This document shows, piece by piece, positions 25,725 through 34,056 of a DNA stretch of 64,000 nt. The notes below the pieces were generated by a model. It was not told where the DNA came from. It ran no database searches and saw nothing but the letters and a program-made list of their open reading frames with translations. Location: NCBI RefSeq assembly GCF_040256645.1, contig NZ_CP158281.1:558001-622000 (forward strand), given 5' to 3'. Numbering within the stretch: position 1 is the stretch's first letter; the number at the start of each line of letters is the position of its first letter. Source of the DNA: Brevibacterium sp. CBA3109. Lineage in GTDB: Bacteria; Actinomycetota; Actinomycetes; Actinomycetales; Brevibacteriaceae. Position numbers and translations under genes: made by a program.

Positions 25725-26633
25725 ATGACTCCTGCAGTCCTCGGACTGGTGCTGTTCGCCTCGGTGGCCCATGCCCTGTGGAACATTGCTGCGAAGTCCG
25801 TCTCCGGTAAGGGCTATGCCTTCGTGCTGGCCTATCACGGGCTGTCGGCGATCCTCCTGGCCCCGATCGCGGTCTGGCTGCTGGTCTCCGGAACACACGA
25901 GTTCAGCCTGGGACTCCTCAGTGCCGCAGTGCTCAGCGCAAGCTTCCACATCGCATACTCGGTGGCCCTGCAATCCGGCTACGACCATGCTCCGCTGGGC
26001 GTCGTCTATCCCACGGCGCGCGGGGTCGGTCCGATCATCACGATCATCATCGCGGTGCTGTTCCTGGGTGAGCGGCCCACCCCACCGGAGAGCATCGGCG
26101 CCTTCATCGTCCTTGCCGGCATCGCGGTCGTGACGGTGCGTCCGCGAGGTGCAGGCTTCAGGGCAAACAGCCACGGCTCTCATAGCCACGGCATAGGGCG
26201 CGGTCTGGCTTGGGGCGCGCTGATCGGAACCTTCATCGCCTCCTACACCTTGTGGGATGACTTCGCCGTCAACCACATCACCGACTCACCGCTGCTCTAC
26301 TTCGCTGTTTCCGAGGCCTGTGTCGCAGTCATCATGGCCTTGGGCATCGTGGCGCTCCCCGGCGGTGCGGGGCGTCGCGGGGACGTCACATCGATCCTGG
26401 CCGAGCACAAGCCAGCCCTGGTCACCGTGGCCATCCTGTCCCCGTTGGCGTACCTGCTCGTCCTCTTCGCAATGCAGCAGGCACCGGTGTCCCTCGTGGC
26501 TCCTGTGCGAGAGACCTCGATCATCGTCGGCACGCTGCTGGCCTGGTGGTTCTTCGGGGAGAAGAACATCGGCATGAAGCTGACCGGCGCGGTGGTCGTC
26601 GTCGCCGGCATCGGTCTCATCGCGCTGGGGTGA
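25725..26633 (+). CDS. EamA/DMT-family transporter
   Basis: 302 aa membrane protein with about ten helices in two EamA repeats (about 1-140 and 165-300), with PTARGVGPIITIIIAVLF in the first and PVRETSIIVGTLLAWWFFGE in the second. It includes a short His/Gly/Ser-rich loop between the halves. It lies 38 bp after the aldehyde dehydrogenase in the same direction, and no good ribosome site is visible, so coupling is possible. Likely exports or imports a small metabolite; cargo unknown. Confidence 0.82.
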   Translation: MTPAVLGLVLFASVAHALWNIAAKSVSGKGYAFVLAYHGLSAILLAPIAVWLLVSGTHEFSLGLLSAAVLSASFHIAYSVALQSGYDHAPLGVVYPTARGVGPIITIIIAVLFLGERPTPPESIGAFIVLAGIAVVTVRPRGAGFRANSHGSHSHGIGRGLAWGALIGTFIASYTLWDDFAVNHITDSPLLYFAVSEACVAVIMALGIVALPGGAGRRGDVTSILAEHKPALVTVAILSPLAYLLVLFAMQQAPVSLVAPVRETSIIVGTLLAWWFFGEKNIGMKLTGAVVVVAGIGLIALG

Positions 26634-26715
26634 GGCTGATGCCAGCGGTCAGGAGGATGGTGCTGCGCCTCAACGCGCCAGCAGCCAGCGCCCCAGCGTC
26701 ACGGCAGGGACGTTG

Positions 26716-27696
26716 TCAGCGCCTCTTCGCCGGCTTTCGGCGGAGTACGCGCACCACTCGTGTGGGGCACACAGAGTGTGAGAGTACGGCCTGGGAGGTC
26801 GACCCGAGGATTGTTGACACGAAACCGCCGCGACCGCGGGAACCGATGACCATGAGTTCGGCGCTGTAGGTGGCACTGATGAGCACCTCGGTGGCGGGGG
26901 CATCGAAGATCGACCAGCGAACGTCAACCTCGGGGAACTCTTCCCTGAGGGACTTCACGGCTTCTTCCAGCGAGGTCACGGCTTCGTCGTACATCTTCAC
27001 AAGGTGTACTTCGCTGGGCATCCATTCCGGCGAGAGCACGTGGGCGGCCGTGATGCCGACCAGGTGCAGGGGCCGACCATAGATCCGAGCCTGCACGGCG
27101 GCGTCGCGCAGGACCGGGCCGTCGGTCTCGAAAGGATCGATCGCGGCGACGACCTCACCGCTGAAGTCGGTGCCGCTGTCGCCGGATCCGGCGGTGGCCG
27201 TCCGCGCGCCGGAGGAGCGTACAGGCGGGTCGATCAACAGGGGCCTCTCGGGCATCGGGCGTTGGGGCCACGTGCTGGGGATGACCACGGTGGGGCAATG
27301 AGCGTGCGCGGGCATCGCCAGGGCCACAGACCCCAGCAGGCGGCCGGCGAAACCACCACGACCGCGGGCGCCGATGACGGCGAGATCGGCGTTCTTCGAG
27401 TTGTCGACCAGCGCTCCAGAGGCATCCCCGGGAGAGACCACCGTCGACACCGGCACCGAGGCGTCGGTGACGGTTCGGGCGCTGTCATCGACGAGTTTCT
27501 GCACCGACCTCTTGATTGCTGTGTCGAAATCGGTCGGGTAGACGATGTCCGCTTGGGTCATATTGACACCGGGAACGGTGTACGCCGCCACGAGGCGAAT
27601 CTCAGAAGCGGTCAGCTGCGCATGTCTGATCGCCCACTGCAGTGCGCCTTGGCTGTTGGCGGAGCCGTCGACTCCGACGATGATCGTATGGGACAT
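26716..27696 (-). CDS. Universal stress protein with two UspA domains
   Basis: 326 aa from ATG 27696 (MSHTIIVGVDGS), chosen over a GTG two codons upstream because AGGGG sits 5 nt before it. The first Usp domain (about 1-145) has IGARGRGGFAGRLLGSVA and the second (about 175-320) has IGSRGRGGFVSTILGST, both the G-2x-G-9x-G(S/T) ATP-binding pattern, so each domain should bind ATP. Cytoplasmic; in actinobacteria such proteins respond to hypoxia or starvation. Confidence 0.9.
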   Translation of the reverse strand: MSHTIIVGVDGSANSQGALQWAIRHAQLTASEIRLVAAYTVPGVNMTQADIVYPTDFDTAIKRSVQKLVDDSARTVTDASVPVSTVVSPGDASGALVDNSKNADLAVIGARGRGGFAGRLLGSVALAMPAHAHCPTVVIPSTWPQRPMPERPLLIDPPVRSSGARTATAGSGDSGTDFSGEVVAAIDPFETDGPVLRDAAVQARIYGRPLHLVGITAAHVLSPEWMPSEVHLVKMYDEAVTSLEEAVKSLREEFPEVDVRWSIFDAPATEVLISATYSAELMVIGSRGRGGFVSTILGSTSQAVLSHSVCPTRVVRVLRRKPAKRR

Positions 27697-27856
27697 GTCC
27701 ACCCCTATGTGAGAAGCCGTACTGTGCTTGTCTCCATCTTATGGGATTGCCCGGATAACTGCCTGGGAGTCGGCGGAAGAGTTCTCGACTAGACTGTCCG
27801 CGACTTGATGTGCGGGCACTATGGGCCCGCCACCGACACCGTTGCTCGAGGAGATC

Positions 27857-28312
27857 ATGAAGGACCAGATCGACGTCGCCGTTCGTCGCAGCCCCAAGTA
27901 CTCGGTATTCATGGGACTCGGTGCGATCCTCGGTGTCCTCGTCGCGGGTGTACTCACGCTCCTCGTCGATCCCGAAGCGATGCCCACCGGTTACACCGTG
28001 GCCAAGGGAGCGGGACTGCTCCTTCTCATCCTCGCCGTGGGCGGATTGTTCCTCGGCGGGCTTCTGGCGGTGATCCTGGACTGGCTGGGTCGGAGGAAGG
28101 CACGCAAGTACCGCGTCGACGCGGAGATCGACATGGTCGACGATCCCAAGGAGATCGCGCGTCGTCGTATCGCCGAAGCCAACGGCGAAGATCCCGACGC
28201 CAGTGTCACCTCGGACGACACCTCGGCAGGGGAGACCCTCGGAGGCAATCGCTCCGACAACGACAGCGCTGACGACGAGCCCCGGAACGGATCCTCGAGT
28301 ACCGGAGTCTGA
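27857..28312 (+). CDS. Small two-helix membrane protein
   Basis: 151 aa from ATG 27857, which has GAGGAG 4 nt upstream. Two hydrophobic segments (about 20-40 and 52-78) are followed by an RRKARKYR basic patch and an acidic/Ser-rich cytoplasmic tail. No enzymatic motif. It lies directly upstream of purF in the same direction with 44 bp between, but nothing links it to purine synthesis. Confidence 0.75.
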   Translation: MKDQIDVAVRRSPKYSVFMGLGAILGVLVAGVLTLLVDPEAMPTGYTVAKGAGLLLLILAVGGLFLGGLLAVILDWLGRRKARKYRVDAEIDMVDDPKEIARRRIAEANGEDPDASVTSDDTSAGETLGGNRSDNDSADDEPRNGSSSTGV

Positions 28313-28356
28313 TCAACTTGTGAAGTGGGGCTCACCGATGTGAGAGAATCCTTCAT

Positions 28357-29838
28357 GTGGCAAGAGGAGACGGGCAACTAACGCACGAAATCGACCCCCT
28401 GGACCGCGGACCTCAGGATGCTTGTGGAGTATTCGGAGTCTGGGCACCAGGCGAGGAGATCGCCAAACTCACCTACTTCGGGCTCTATGCTCTGCAGCAC
28501 CGCGGACAGGAGTCCGCGGGCATCGCTGCCAGCAATGGCAAGCAGATCCTGATCTACCGCGACATGGGCCTGGTCTCACAGGTCTTCCACGAACGCGATC
28601 TCGAACTTCTGCAGGGCCACATCGCACTCGGGCACACGCGCTACTCGACGACCGGTTCGCCGTCATTCGAGAACGCACAGCCCACGCTGGGCCCCACGCC
28701 GTTCGGCACCGTGGCGTTGGCGCACAACGGCAACCTGACGAACTTCGACGAGCTCGAGGCTCTGGCCGACGGTCGTCGCGACGATGCCGACAAAGTCGTC
28801 AAGGACGCGACGAAGAAGGTCACCCGAACTCGGCCCTTCCGCGACTCCTCCAATGACACTTCCCTGGTCACAGAACTCTTCGCCACCGAAGAGGGCGAGA
28901 ACCTCACCGAGGCGGCACTGAACCTCCTGCCCAAGGTCGAAGGTGCGTTCTCACTGGCCTTCATGGACGAGAACACCCTCTACGCTGCACGTGATCGCCA
29001 CGGGGTCAGGCCGCTGTCGCTGGGGCGAATGGAGAACGGCTGGGTCGTGGCCTCTGAGACCGCGGCGCTTGACATCGTGGGCGCCTCCTTCGTGCGCGAT
29101 GTCGAACCGGGCGAACTCATCGCCATCGACGAAGACGGTCTGCGCTCCTTCCGATTCGCCGAACAGGACCAGGCCCGCTGCGTCTTCGAATACGTGTATC
29201 TGGCCCGGCCAGACAGTGTGCTCAACGGCAAGACCGTGCATGCAGCCAGAACCCAGATGGGCCGCCAGCTGGCCGACGAGTTTCCCGTCGATGCCGATCT
29301 CGTCATCGCCACCCCGGAATCGGGAACGCCGGCCGCCGTCGGCTATGCCGAACGATCCGGCATCCCCTTCGGTCAGGGGCTGATGAAGAACGCCTATGTC
29401 GGCCGCACATTCATCCAGCCCTCGGACACCCTGCGACAGCGCGGCATCCGACTCAAACTCAATCCGCTGCGCGAGAACATCGAAGGCAAACGGCTCGTCG
29501 TCGTCGATGACTCGATCGTGCGCGGAAACACTCAGCGTGCCCTCGTCCGGATGCTGCGCGAAGCCGGAGCGAAGGAGATCCATGTGCGCATCTCCTCGCC
29601 ACCGGTCAAGTGGCCCTGCTTCTACGGCATCGACTTCGCGACCCGGGCCGAGCTCATTGCCAACGGCCTGAATATGGACGAGATCCGTGACAACCTCGGC
29701 GCCGACTCCCTGGGATACATCTCCCTCGATGGGATGATCGAAGCCACCCAGCAGGAGCGCAGCCAACTGTGCACCGCCTGCTTCTCAGGCGTTTACCCGA
29801 TTCCTGTCAACAACACCCCCGCCGACAAAGGATGTTGA
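28357..29838 (+). CDS. purF: Amidophosphoribosyltransferase
   Basis: 493 aa; first committed step of purine synthesis (PRPP plus glutamine to phosphoribosylamine). Like the Bacillus type it has a propeptide: the catalytic Cys23 lies in QDACGVFGVWA and must be exposed by cleavage. The [4Fe-4S] ligands are visible in ARCVFEY, KWPCFYG and LCTACFSG. The PRPP loop is VVVDDSIVRGNTQRALV (about 384-400). The start is GTG at 28357, 7 nt after GAGAAT, a possible leaderless promoter. Followed 1 nt later by purM. Confidence 0.97.
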   Translation: MARGDGQLTHEIDPLDRGPQDACGVFGVWAPGEEIAKLTYFGLYALQHRGQESAGIAASNGKQILIYRDMGLVSQVFHERDLELLQGHIALGHTRYSTTGSPSFENAQPTLGPTPFGTVALAHNGNLTNFDELEALADGRRDDADKVVKDATKKVTRTRPFRDSSNDTSLVTELFATEEGENLTEAALNLLPKVEGAFSLAFMDENTLYAARDRHGVRPLSLGRMENGWVVASETAALDIVGASFVRDVEPGELIAIDEDGLRSFRFAEQDQARCVFEYVYLARPDSVLNGKTVHAARTQMGRQLADEFPVDADLVIATPESGTPAAVGYAERSGIPFGQGLMKNAYVGRTFIQPSDTLRQRGIRLKLNPLRENIEGKRLVVVDDSIVRGNTQRALVRMLREAGAKEIHVRISSPPVKWPCFYGIDFATRAELIANGLNMDEIRDNLGADSLGYISLDGMIEATQQERSQLCTACFSGVYPIPVNNTPADKGC

Positions 29839-29839
29839 G

Positions 29840-30934
29840 TTGAGCACCGATCCAGCTAAGTCCACCACCTATGCCGCTGCCGGCGTCGACGTCGAGGCCG
29901 GTGACCGCGCCGTCGAACTGATGAAGTCCGCAGTTGCAGCCACCCACAACGCGAATGTCGTCGGCGAGGTGGGCGGTTTCGCCGGACTCTTCGACGTCTC
30001 AGTGTTCAAGGACTTCGACCGTCCGCTGCTGGCCTCGTCCACCGATGGCGTGGGCACGAAGGTCGCGATCGCGCAGGCTCTCGACAAGCACGACACCATT
30101 GGATACGACCTGGTGGGCATGGTCGTCGATGACATCATCGTGTGCGGTGCCAAGCCTCTGTTCATGACCGACTACATCGCCTGCGGCAAGGTCGTGGCCG
30201 AACGCATCGCCGACATCGTGCGCGGCATCGCCGAGGCGTGCGCCAGCGCCGATGTCGCACTGGTCGGCGGGGAGACCGCCGAACACCCGGGCCTGCTCGG
30301 AGTCGACGACTACGATGTCGCGGGTGCCGCGACCGGTGTCGTCGAAGCGTCCAAACTGCTGGGACCTGAGAAGGTGGCCGCCGGTGACGTGCTCATCGGG
30401 TTGCCATCTTCTGGCATCCACTCGAACGGGTACTCCCTGGTCAGACACATCATCGCCGAGGCGGGCTGGGGACTGGATCGCAACGTGCCGGAATTCGGTC
30501 GCACTCTGGGGGAAGAGCTCCTCGTCCCCACCCACGTCTACACCGCTGAACTCAACGCCCTGTTCTCTGCTCTGCCCGATGCCGTGCATGCGGTCTCGCA
30601 CGTCACCGGCGGGGGACTGTCTGCCAATGTGGCGCGCGTGCTGCCGAAGGGCCTCGTGGCGAAGATGTCGCGGGCGTCGTGGGAGATCCCTCCGGTCTTC
30701 TCCACCCTCGGCGATCTGGGCGGAGTCCCACAGGAAGACCGTGAACGGACCTGGAATCTCGGCGTCGGCATGGTCCTCGTGTCCTCTGCTGCGTCCGTCG
30801 ACAGCGTGCTCGCAGCCTGCCCCGGCTCATGGGTGCTCGGCGATGTCAGCGTCGACGACGGTTCACTGGCTTCGGAACTCGACTATGTCCAAGGCGCCAA
30901 GGGCGTCGACGGCGGAGCCGCAATCCTCGGCTGA
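29840..30934 (+). CDS. purM: Phosphoribosylformylglycinamidine cyclo-ligase (AIR synthetase)
   Basis: 364 aa. It converts FGAM to AIR. The family signature TYAAAGVDVEAGDRAVELMK lies near the start, then STDGVGTKVAIA and LVGGETAEHPGL. The start is TTG at 29840, 1 nt after the purF stop and preceded by AAAGGATG, so it is coupled to purF. The C-terminus is slightly extended with Gly/Ala. Confidence 0.96.
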   Translation: MSTDPAKSTTYAAAGVDVEAGDRAVELMKSAVAATHNANVVGEVGGFAGLFDVSVFKDFDRPLLASSTDGVGTKVAIAQALDKHDTIGYDLVGMVVDDIIVCGAKPLFMTDYIACGKVVAERIADIVRGIAEACASADVALVGGETAEHPGLLGVDDYDVAGAATGVVEASKLLGPEKVAAGDVLIGLPSSGIHSNGYSLVRHIIAEAGWGLDRNVPEFGRTLGEELLVPTHVYTAELNALFSALPDAVHAVSHVTGGGLSANVARVLPKGLVAKMSRASWEIPPVFSTLGDLGGVPQEDRERTWNLGVGMVLVSSAASVDSVLAACPGSWVLGDVSVDDGSLASELDYVQGAKGVDGGAAILG

Positions 30935-30968
30935 GGGCGTGGCGTGAGCGTGGGCGTGGCGTGAGCGG
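30935..30968. repeat. Two 17-bp tandem repeats after purM
   Basis: GGGCGTGGCGTGAGCGT at 30935-30951 is repeated with one change at 30952-30968, immediately after the purM stop. Function unknown. Confidence 0.6.
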
Positions 30969-31221
30969 ACTTCGTGCCGGCCGACGCGCTTCGCGGTACA
31001 CGCGCTTCGCCTCGGCTCCCGTTGGCTTGCGGATCGTCCCGGAAGCTCTAAAGCGTCCCCTCGGCTCCAAAACGTCTCGTTGCTGAGGTTGTCGGTGGAA
31101 CTGCCGGGGTGTGATGGCCAAGCAGCTGTAGGAGCTGGAGCTACGGGTATGGGATGCCGCAGGCTGTAGGGCAGAACACACTCAGGGCGAAACCCCTTCG
31201 GCTGAACAGTCCCTGCAGCCA

Positions 31222-31269
31222 CCAGGCAACGCAGCAACCAGGCAACGCAGCAACCGGGCAACGCAGAAG
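31222..31269. repeat. Three 16-bp tandem repeats
   Basis: CCAGGCAACGCAGCAA at 31222-31237 and 31238-31253, then CCGGGCAACGCAGAAG at 31254-31269, running into the terminator hairpin. No spacers, so not a CRISPR array. Confidence 0.65.
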
Positions 31270-31293
31270 GCGGAGGCCGTAGCCTCCGCCTTC
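31266..31293. terminator. Bidirectional terminator between purM and DUF3073
   Basis: GAAGGCGGAGGC-CGTA-GCCTCCGCCTTC is a perfect 12-bp stem with a 4-nt loop, 331 bp after purM and 60 bp after the DUF3073 stop. Symmetric, so it can serve both strands. Confidence 0.75.
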
Positions 31294-31352
31294 CTGCTTG
31301 AGCGAATCCGATGCTCAGGTGCCCGAACATCGATCACATCAGTGCTGATCGG

Positions 31353-31574
31353 TCAAGATTCGCGCTGTGTATAGTCGTCTTCTTCATCGTCGACGTTGTA
31401 CTTGTCGGCGTAATCCGAATAGTCCGGCTCGTTGTCGTACGGATCTGACGAACCGGACGCCTGCGACTCGGAACCCAGTTCCTGCTGGAGTCTATTCAGG
31501 TCGGTGTCCGGGCTGTAGTATTTCAGCTTCCGGGCTACCTTGATCTGCTTTGCCTTTGCGCGGCCGCGACCCAC
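31353..31574 (-). CDS. DUF3073 protein
   Basis: 73 aa from GTG at 31574 (start VGRGRAKAKQIKVARKLKYY, the family's normal N-terminus), chosen because GGAGGGGG lies 8 nt upstream; a frame beginning at 31598 has no such site. A basic first half is followed by an acidic Asp/Tyr/Ser-rich tail. Function unknown. The family is characteristic of actinobacteria and is usually found beside purM, as here. Confidence 0.85.
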   Translation of the reverse strand: MGRGRAKAKQIKVARKLKYYSPDTDLNRLQQELGSESQASGSSDPYDNEPDYSDYADKYNVDDEEDDYTQRES

Positions 31575-31690
31575 TGGCGTGACCCCCTCCGTCGTCATGT
31601 GGGGCGAAGCGCCCCGGACTAGATCTCTGCTATGCGCTTAAATCCTACCTGTTCGCAGTGGGAAGTTCCATTTTGAGGCCCGACCTTGGA

Positions 31691-31696
31691 TAGGCT
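31691..31696 (+). promoter_or_regulatory. Leaderless -10 box for the 31703 gene
   Basis: TAGGCT, 6 nt before the ATG at 31703; no ribosome site precedes it. Confidence 0.55.
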
Positions 31697-31702
31697 GAAC
31701 CC

Positions 31703-32518
31703 ATGGCCTACAGTCGCGATTATGTTGTCACTCTGCGCATCTTCGAACCCATCGTGGTTCATTCCGCATTGCAAGACGAGCAGGTGGAAGACAACCGTGC
31801 TCGGGTCGAGGAGGAGGTCTCCGATGACGCCGACCAGCGCTTGATCTCACTGCCACCGAGCCCTGTGGCTGAATCGTTTCGCAACACCCCGATCTTCCTT
31901 CCGGCGTCTCAGACTTCGGACGGAGTCGATCGGTGCTGCCCCGCCCAGGAGGACATTCGCGGGTGGGAAGCGCTCGAAGCATTGAGCGAGCACACCTCGA
32001 AGGCGACGCTGGACATCATCGCTCCGAAGTCGGTGCGCAGGCGTGCAGCCAGTCGGCGCGCCGAGTGGCTCCAGGACGCCAAGGACACCCGGGTCTTCAC
32101 CCGAGTCTCGGCATGGGATGTGCCGCCGTCATGGTGGCTGTTCTTCTCCCTCAGCGAAGACCAGATCATCACGAACGAAACCGATGCCGGTCTCAGAGTC
32201 CTCATTCGTACGGACATCCTGGCCGCCTCGGCGAGAATGGAATGGGCTGCGGAGACCGTGGCAGACAAGTCCAAGGTCGTCGACATGGTCGAGCAGACAT
32301 CGATTTTGGCGCAGTGGGTCGACGGCTTCGACATGAACTCCGTGCTCGAACTCGACCTGGGTGGGATGAGCGATGTGCTCTGGCCCAACGAGGCACCGGA
32401 GCTCGTCGATTCGTGGGTGACCGCACTGAGCAACGACGATCCAGAAACAGCGGTCGCATCCTTCCAGAAGTACGCGGCGATGTGGGAACAGCTCAATCTC
32501 TACGCTCGCAGTTCCTGA
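31703..32518 (+). CDS. Conserved actinobacterial protein of unknown function
   Basis: 271 aa, soluble, acidic. The N-terminus MAYSRDYVVTLRIFEPIVV is a pattern I recall from hypothetical proteins of related Micrococcales. Trp-rich centre (VSAWDVPPSWWLFFSLSED) and two Cys in DRCCPAQED. No catalytic or binding motif was recognised. It is divergent from DUF3073 and followed 6 nt after its stop by a palindromic element. Confidence 0.75.
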   Translation: MAYSRDYVVTLRIFEPIVVHSALQDEQVEDNRARVEEEVSDDADQRLISLPPSPVAESFRNTPIFLPASQTSDGVDRCCPAQEDIRGWEALEALSEHTSKATLDIIAPKSVRRRAASRRAEWLQDAKDTRVFTRVSAWDVPPSWWLFFSLSEDQIITNETDAGLRVLIRTDILAASARMEWAAETVADKSKVVDMVEQTSILAQWVDGFDMNSVLELDLGGMSDVLWPNEAPELVDSWVTALSNDDPETAVASFQKYAAMWEQLNLYARSS

Positions 32519-32524
32519 GCCCTT

Positions 32525-32588
32525 CCAACTACCTGACGGCGGCCCAGGCACCCCGCGCGAGGTTGCTGGACCGCCGCTAGGTAGTTGG
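32525..32588. repeat. Palindromic intergenic element, copy 1
   Basis: A 23-bp inverted repeat (left arm 32525-32547, right arm 32566-32588, three mismatched positions) beginning 6 nt after a stop codon. The left arm shares CTACCTGACGGCGGCCCAG-like sequence with the element at 60595-60662. It can act as a terminator for the 31703 gene. Confidence 0.7.
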
Positions 32589-32651
32589 GGGAGGCAGGCG
32601 GCTACGATGGTCTGCGTACCCGCGGCGTCGAGAGAATGAACCACACAGCGC

Positions 32652-33173
32652 ATGGATGAGAAGAAGCGTCGACTTCTGACGAAGAGGAAACCGCCGTCGG
32701 AGTCTGCGGCCGAGTCTGCGACGAAGCCGAGGCCGATGACGACGTGGTCGATCGTCTGGCGCCTCGCAGCGACCGCGATCGCGCTGATCGTCCTCACCTG
32801 CGGACAGTTCCTCAACACCAATGACTTCTTCCCGCTCGGGTCACTCACGCAGTACGCCACCGCCAAGGACCTCAACGGGACGGTGAACTCGACGTGCATC
32901 GAAGCACAGTTCCCCGGCGAGGACGAACCACGCAGGCTCGGCTTCAACACGGCGACAGTGGGAATCGAACGCGGTGACATCGAGTCCCAGCTCGATCGGG
33001 TCATCAGCCACCCCGAACTCCTGCAGACCCTGGCCGACTCCTTTGAGCGCCTCCATCCCGACGAGCCGAAACCGGAGGCGATGATCCTCTGCCGCACCGT
33101 GACCCAGTTGGACAACGGCCGCAGCGTCGGCGAACCCGAACACAAGATCCTGGCGACCTGGGAGGTGCAGTGA
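32652..33173 (+). CDS. Single-span membrane protein paired with an HTTM protein
   Basis: 173 aa: a basic cytoplasmic N-terminus (KKRRLLTKRK), one membrane span (about 36-54) and an extracytoplasmic domain with two Cys (NSTCIEAQ and MILCRTV) that could form a disulfide. The stop overlaps the GTG start of the HTTM gene (GTGA at 33170), so the two proteins are made together and probably form a complex. Function unknown. Confidence 0.8.
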   Translation: MDEKKRRLLTKRKPPSESAAESATKPRPMTTWSIVWRLAATAIALIVLTCGQFLNTNDFFPLGSLTQYATAKDLNGTVNSTCIEAQFPGEDEPRRLGFNTATVGIERGDIESQLDRVISHPELLQTLADSFERLHPDEPKPEAMILCRTVTQLDNGRSVGEPEHKILATWEVQ

Positions 33174-34033
33174 ACAAGCCCACCACCGCCGAGGTGAAGG
33201 CCGGCAATCCGCTCATCGCCTGGTTCACGCCCCAGATCTCTTTGGCCCGGGTCGCGGTCTTCCGCGTCTTCATCTACCTCTTCGTCATCGTCGACGTGCT
33301 GACCATCTCCGCCGATGTCATCCCACACGGATGGACCCCTGACCTCTATCAGCCGCTGTGGTTGGCCAGATTCCTCCACATCCCTCCGGTCAGCGTCCTC
33401 GCCGCACAGATCCTGCTTGCCGCGATCATCGTCTTCTCACTGATGGCAGCAGCTGGAATCCTCCAGCGCCTCAGCGGCTGGCTCGTCGCCATCACCTTCG
33501 GGTTGTGGATGTTCTACACGCAGGGCTACGGCTACGTCGCCCACGACCACATGGCACTCGTCGTCGCCGTCGTGGTGCTGCCGACGGTCGGTCTCGCACG
33601 ATTCCAAGACGTGGGAACCACCTCGGCGAAGGCAGGATGGGCATTGCGGGTCGTGCAGATCTCCGTCGTTCTCACCTACTTCTACTCTGTGGTGATGAAG
33701 TGGATCGCCTCGGGCAACATCACCCACTGGGCCAACGGAGCCGTGATCATCTGGGCGCTCATGCGCCGTGGTGCCGAATGGTCGAAGCCGTTCCTCGAGA
33801 TGCCGGGCCTGCTCATCGCCGGGCAGTGGGCGACGTTGGTCTTCGAGTTCCTCTCGCCGATCGTACTGTTCCTCAAGGGCAGATGGCTCTATGGTGCCGT
33901 CATCGTCTTCATGCTCTTCCACCTCATGACCTATATCGCCCTGGGCATCCACTTCCTGCCGACGGTGATCTGCTGGGCGGCGTTCCTGCCCTTGGAGAAG
34001 TTGGTTCCGAAGCGCTTCGCCGCGACTTGCTGA
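33170..34033 (+). CDS. HTTM-domain membrane protein (vitamin K-dependent carboxylase-like)
   Basis: 287 aa with about eight hydrophobic helices. The HTTM family is recognised by SLARVAVFRVFIYLFV near the N-terminus, then YVAHDHMALV, QISVVLTYFYSVVMKW and HLMTYIALGIHF. It is shorter than vertebrate carboxylase, lacking the lumenal domain. Bacterial members have no established reaction. Start GTG inside the previous stop. Confidence 0.85.
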   Translation: MNKPTTAEVKAGNPLIAWFTPQISLARVAVFRVFIYLFVIVDVLTISADVIPHGWTPDLYQPLWLARFLHIPPVSVLAAQILLAAIIVFSLMAAAGILQRLSGWLVAITFGLWMFYTQGYGYVAHDHMALVVAVVVLPTVGLARFQDVGTTSAKAGWALRVVQISVVLTYFYSVVMKWIASGNITHWANGAVIIWALMRRGAEWSKPFLEMPGLLIAGQWATLVFEFLSPIVLFLKGRWLYGAVIVFMLFHLMTYIALGIHFLPTVICWAAFLPLEKLVPKRFAATC

Positions 34034-34056
34034 GTAGTTCGCCGCGACCCGCTAAG
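34016..34056. repeat. Imperfect 19-bp duplication at convergent gene ends
   Basis: TTCGCCGCGAC-TTGCTGAG (34016-34034) is repeated 3 nt later as TTCGCCGCGAC-CCGCTAAG (34038-34056). The first copy holds the HTTM stop and the second the LysR stop. It could be a duplicated 3'-end or a terminator-like element. Confidence 0.5.

Larger units (their letters stand above)
30935..31352. other. Intergenic region, 418 bp, between convergent purM and DUF3073
   Basis: Holds two 17-bp direct repeats right after purM (30935-30951 and 30952-30968), three 16-bp tandem repeats (31222-31269) and a terminator hairpin (31266-31293). The rest shows no coding signal. Confidence 0.5.

Noticed and set aside
31222..31269. 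Possible CRISPR-like array
   Set aside because: Repeat units abut directly with no spacers and only three copies; no cas genes nearby.
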